Of a stretch of DNA of 20,278 bases, positions 19,571 to 20,278 are shown piece by piece; the stretch's first letter is position 1; every line of letters begins with the position of its first letter. Source of the stretch: a virus. Position numbers and translations under genes: made by a program. The stretch covers positions 1 to 20,278 of IMG/VR virus record IMGVR_UViG_3300037205_000041. One strand, 5' to 3'. A model generated the notes under the pieces. It was not told the origin of the DNA, ran no database searches, and worked only from the letters and a program-made list of their open reading frames with translations.

Positions 19571-20278
19571 ATGGCAGCGTTGGCATCGATCATACTGAAC
19601 GGTCTCGCCGCGAACTACCCGAACCCTGGCGTATTCTTTGAGCTCGACTTCGCTCAGGGGCCCGTCTCGGGCTCCGGCTCTGCGCGCACCGCCATCATCT
19701 TGGGCAACAAGACAACGGCCGGGTCTGCGACGAATGACACGGTCATATACGGGCCGGACACCCAGACGCCGGCACAAGTAGAGAACGACTGGATCAACTT
19801 GACCGGCGCGGGCAGTCAGCTGCACCGCGCCTATCTGCGTTTCACCGCAGTCAACAAGACCACGTCGCTCTACTTCGTTGCCGTCGCGCCGTCCGCAGGC
19901 GCGGCAGCGACTCTCGTAGAGACGATCACGAATACCGCCGGGGCGAGCGGGAATCACCGCTTATGGATCGGTGACCAATTTGTGGACACCGCAATCAATA
20001 GCGGCGACACGCCGACAACGATAGCCGCAAATATCGTCGCGAGCGTCAACGCCCAATTTCGATGGGGCGTCACCGCCGCGTCCGTCGCCGGCGTTGTCAC
20101 CTACACGTGTAAGAACCTCGGCCCAGAGGGCAACTGGTTCAGGGGCCAGGCGCTCATTACCAGCACCGGCACGATCACCACGACGACCTCGCTCACGACC
20201 AACACCCTGTTTACTGGCGGTACCACCCCAGACACGAACGCTAACGCGCTGGCCACCATCCTGCCTGGCAAATACTAT
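19571..20278 (+). CDS. Contractile tail sheath protein, Mu gpL-like (5' part)
   Basis: ATG 19571 with GGAGTGG upstream; 236 codons are open to the window's right edge, so the C-terminal half or more is missing. Recognisable features are the N-terminal NPGVFFELDFAQG segment, a segment SARTAIILGNKTTAG followed by a GAGSQLHRAYLRF stretch at about 78-90, then SLYFVAVAPSAG. This order matches Mu-type sheath proteins (PF04984 family), which form the contracting outer layer of myovirus tails. It is the strongest evidence that the virion has a contractile tail. Confidence 0.8.
   Translation, partial: MAALASIILNGLAANYPNPGVFFELDFAQGPVSGSGSARTAIILGNKTTAGSATNDTVIYGPDTQTPAQVENDWINLTGAGSQLHRAYLRFTAVNKTTSLYFVAVAPSAGAAATLVETITNTAGASGNHRLWIGDQFVDTAINSGDTPTTIAANIVASVNAQFRWGVTAASVAGVVTYTCKNLGPEGNWFRGQALITSTGTITTTTSLTTNTLFTGGTTPDTNANALATILPGKYY

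Noticed and set aside
1-20278. CRISPR arrays, tRNA or rRNA genes, insertion sequences, integrase
   Set aside because: No spaced direct-repeat array, cloverleaf, rRNA-like sequence, transposase motif or tyrosine/serine recombinase motif was seen on either strand.

Overview
The window is a GC-rich stretch of a tailed double-stranded DNA bacteriophage or prophage (Caudoviricetes). Nearly every base from 2187 to the right edge belongs to a plus-strand gene, with tiny gaps or 1 to 7 base overlaps. The gene at the right edge reads as a Mu-type contractile tail sheath, so the virion was probably a myovirus. High GC and frequent GTG starts point to a GC-rich bacterial host, but nothing here names it. 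No integrase, tRNA, rRNA, CRISPR or lysis gene was seen, so a free phage and a prophage fragment cannot be told apart.

Left region (1-2186): the end of one small Cys-containing protein is coupled to a second one with an AT-hook-like stretch. A 313-base non-coding stretch follows, holding a 12-base duplication, a 10-base-phased repeat array and a U-tract terminator with a competing stem arm. Next come a small helix-turn-helix (HTH) protein, an unknown 203-residue protein and a second HTH/coiled-coil protein. A second copy of the 10-base-phased array lies just after that gene.

Packaging module (2187-7285): probable small terminase, a SixA-like histidine phosphatase, three small proteins (one with Cys pairs), large terminase and portal. 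Most junctions here are 4-base ATGA or GTGA overlaps.

Head module (7282-14704): two accessory proteins (one Cys-rich), a small beta-rich protein that has a paralogue 4 kb downstream, another beta-rich protein, a probable scaffold and the major capsid protein. These are followed by probable connector and decoration proteins, a Mu gpF-like morphogenesis protein displaced from the portal, a probable neck protein and an HK97 gp10-like protein. The larger gaps in this module contain GC-rich hairpins.

Accessory block (14718-19166): two beta-rich proteins, a Cys-cluster protein, a 20-codon minigene, a glycine-rich fibre-like protein, a small helical protein and a 517-residue protein ending in an IPT/TIG domain. 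Finding fibre-like and Ig-like genes between the neck genes and the sheath is unusual. A DUF2635-like gene then leads into the truncated sheath gene. Functional calls rest on motifs and gene order read by eye; no database search was run.
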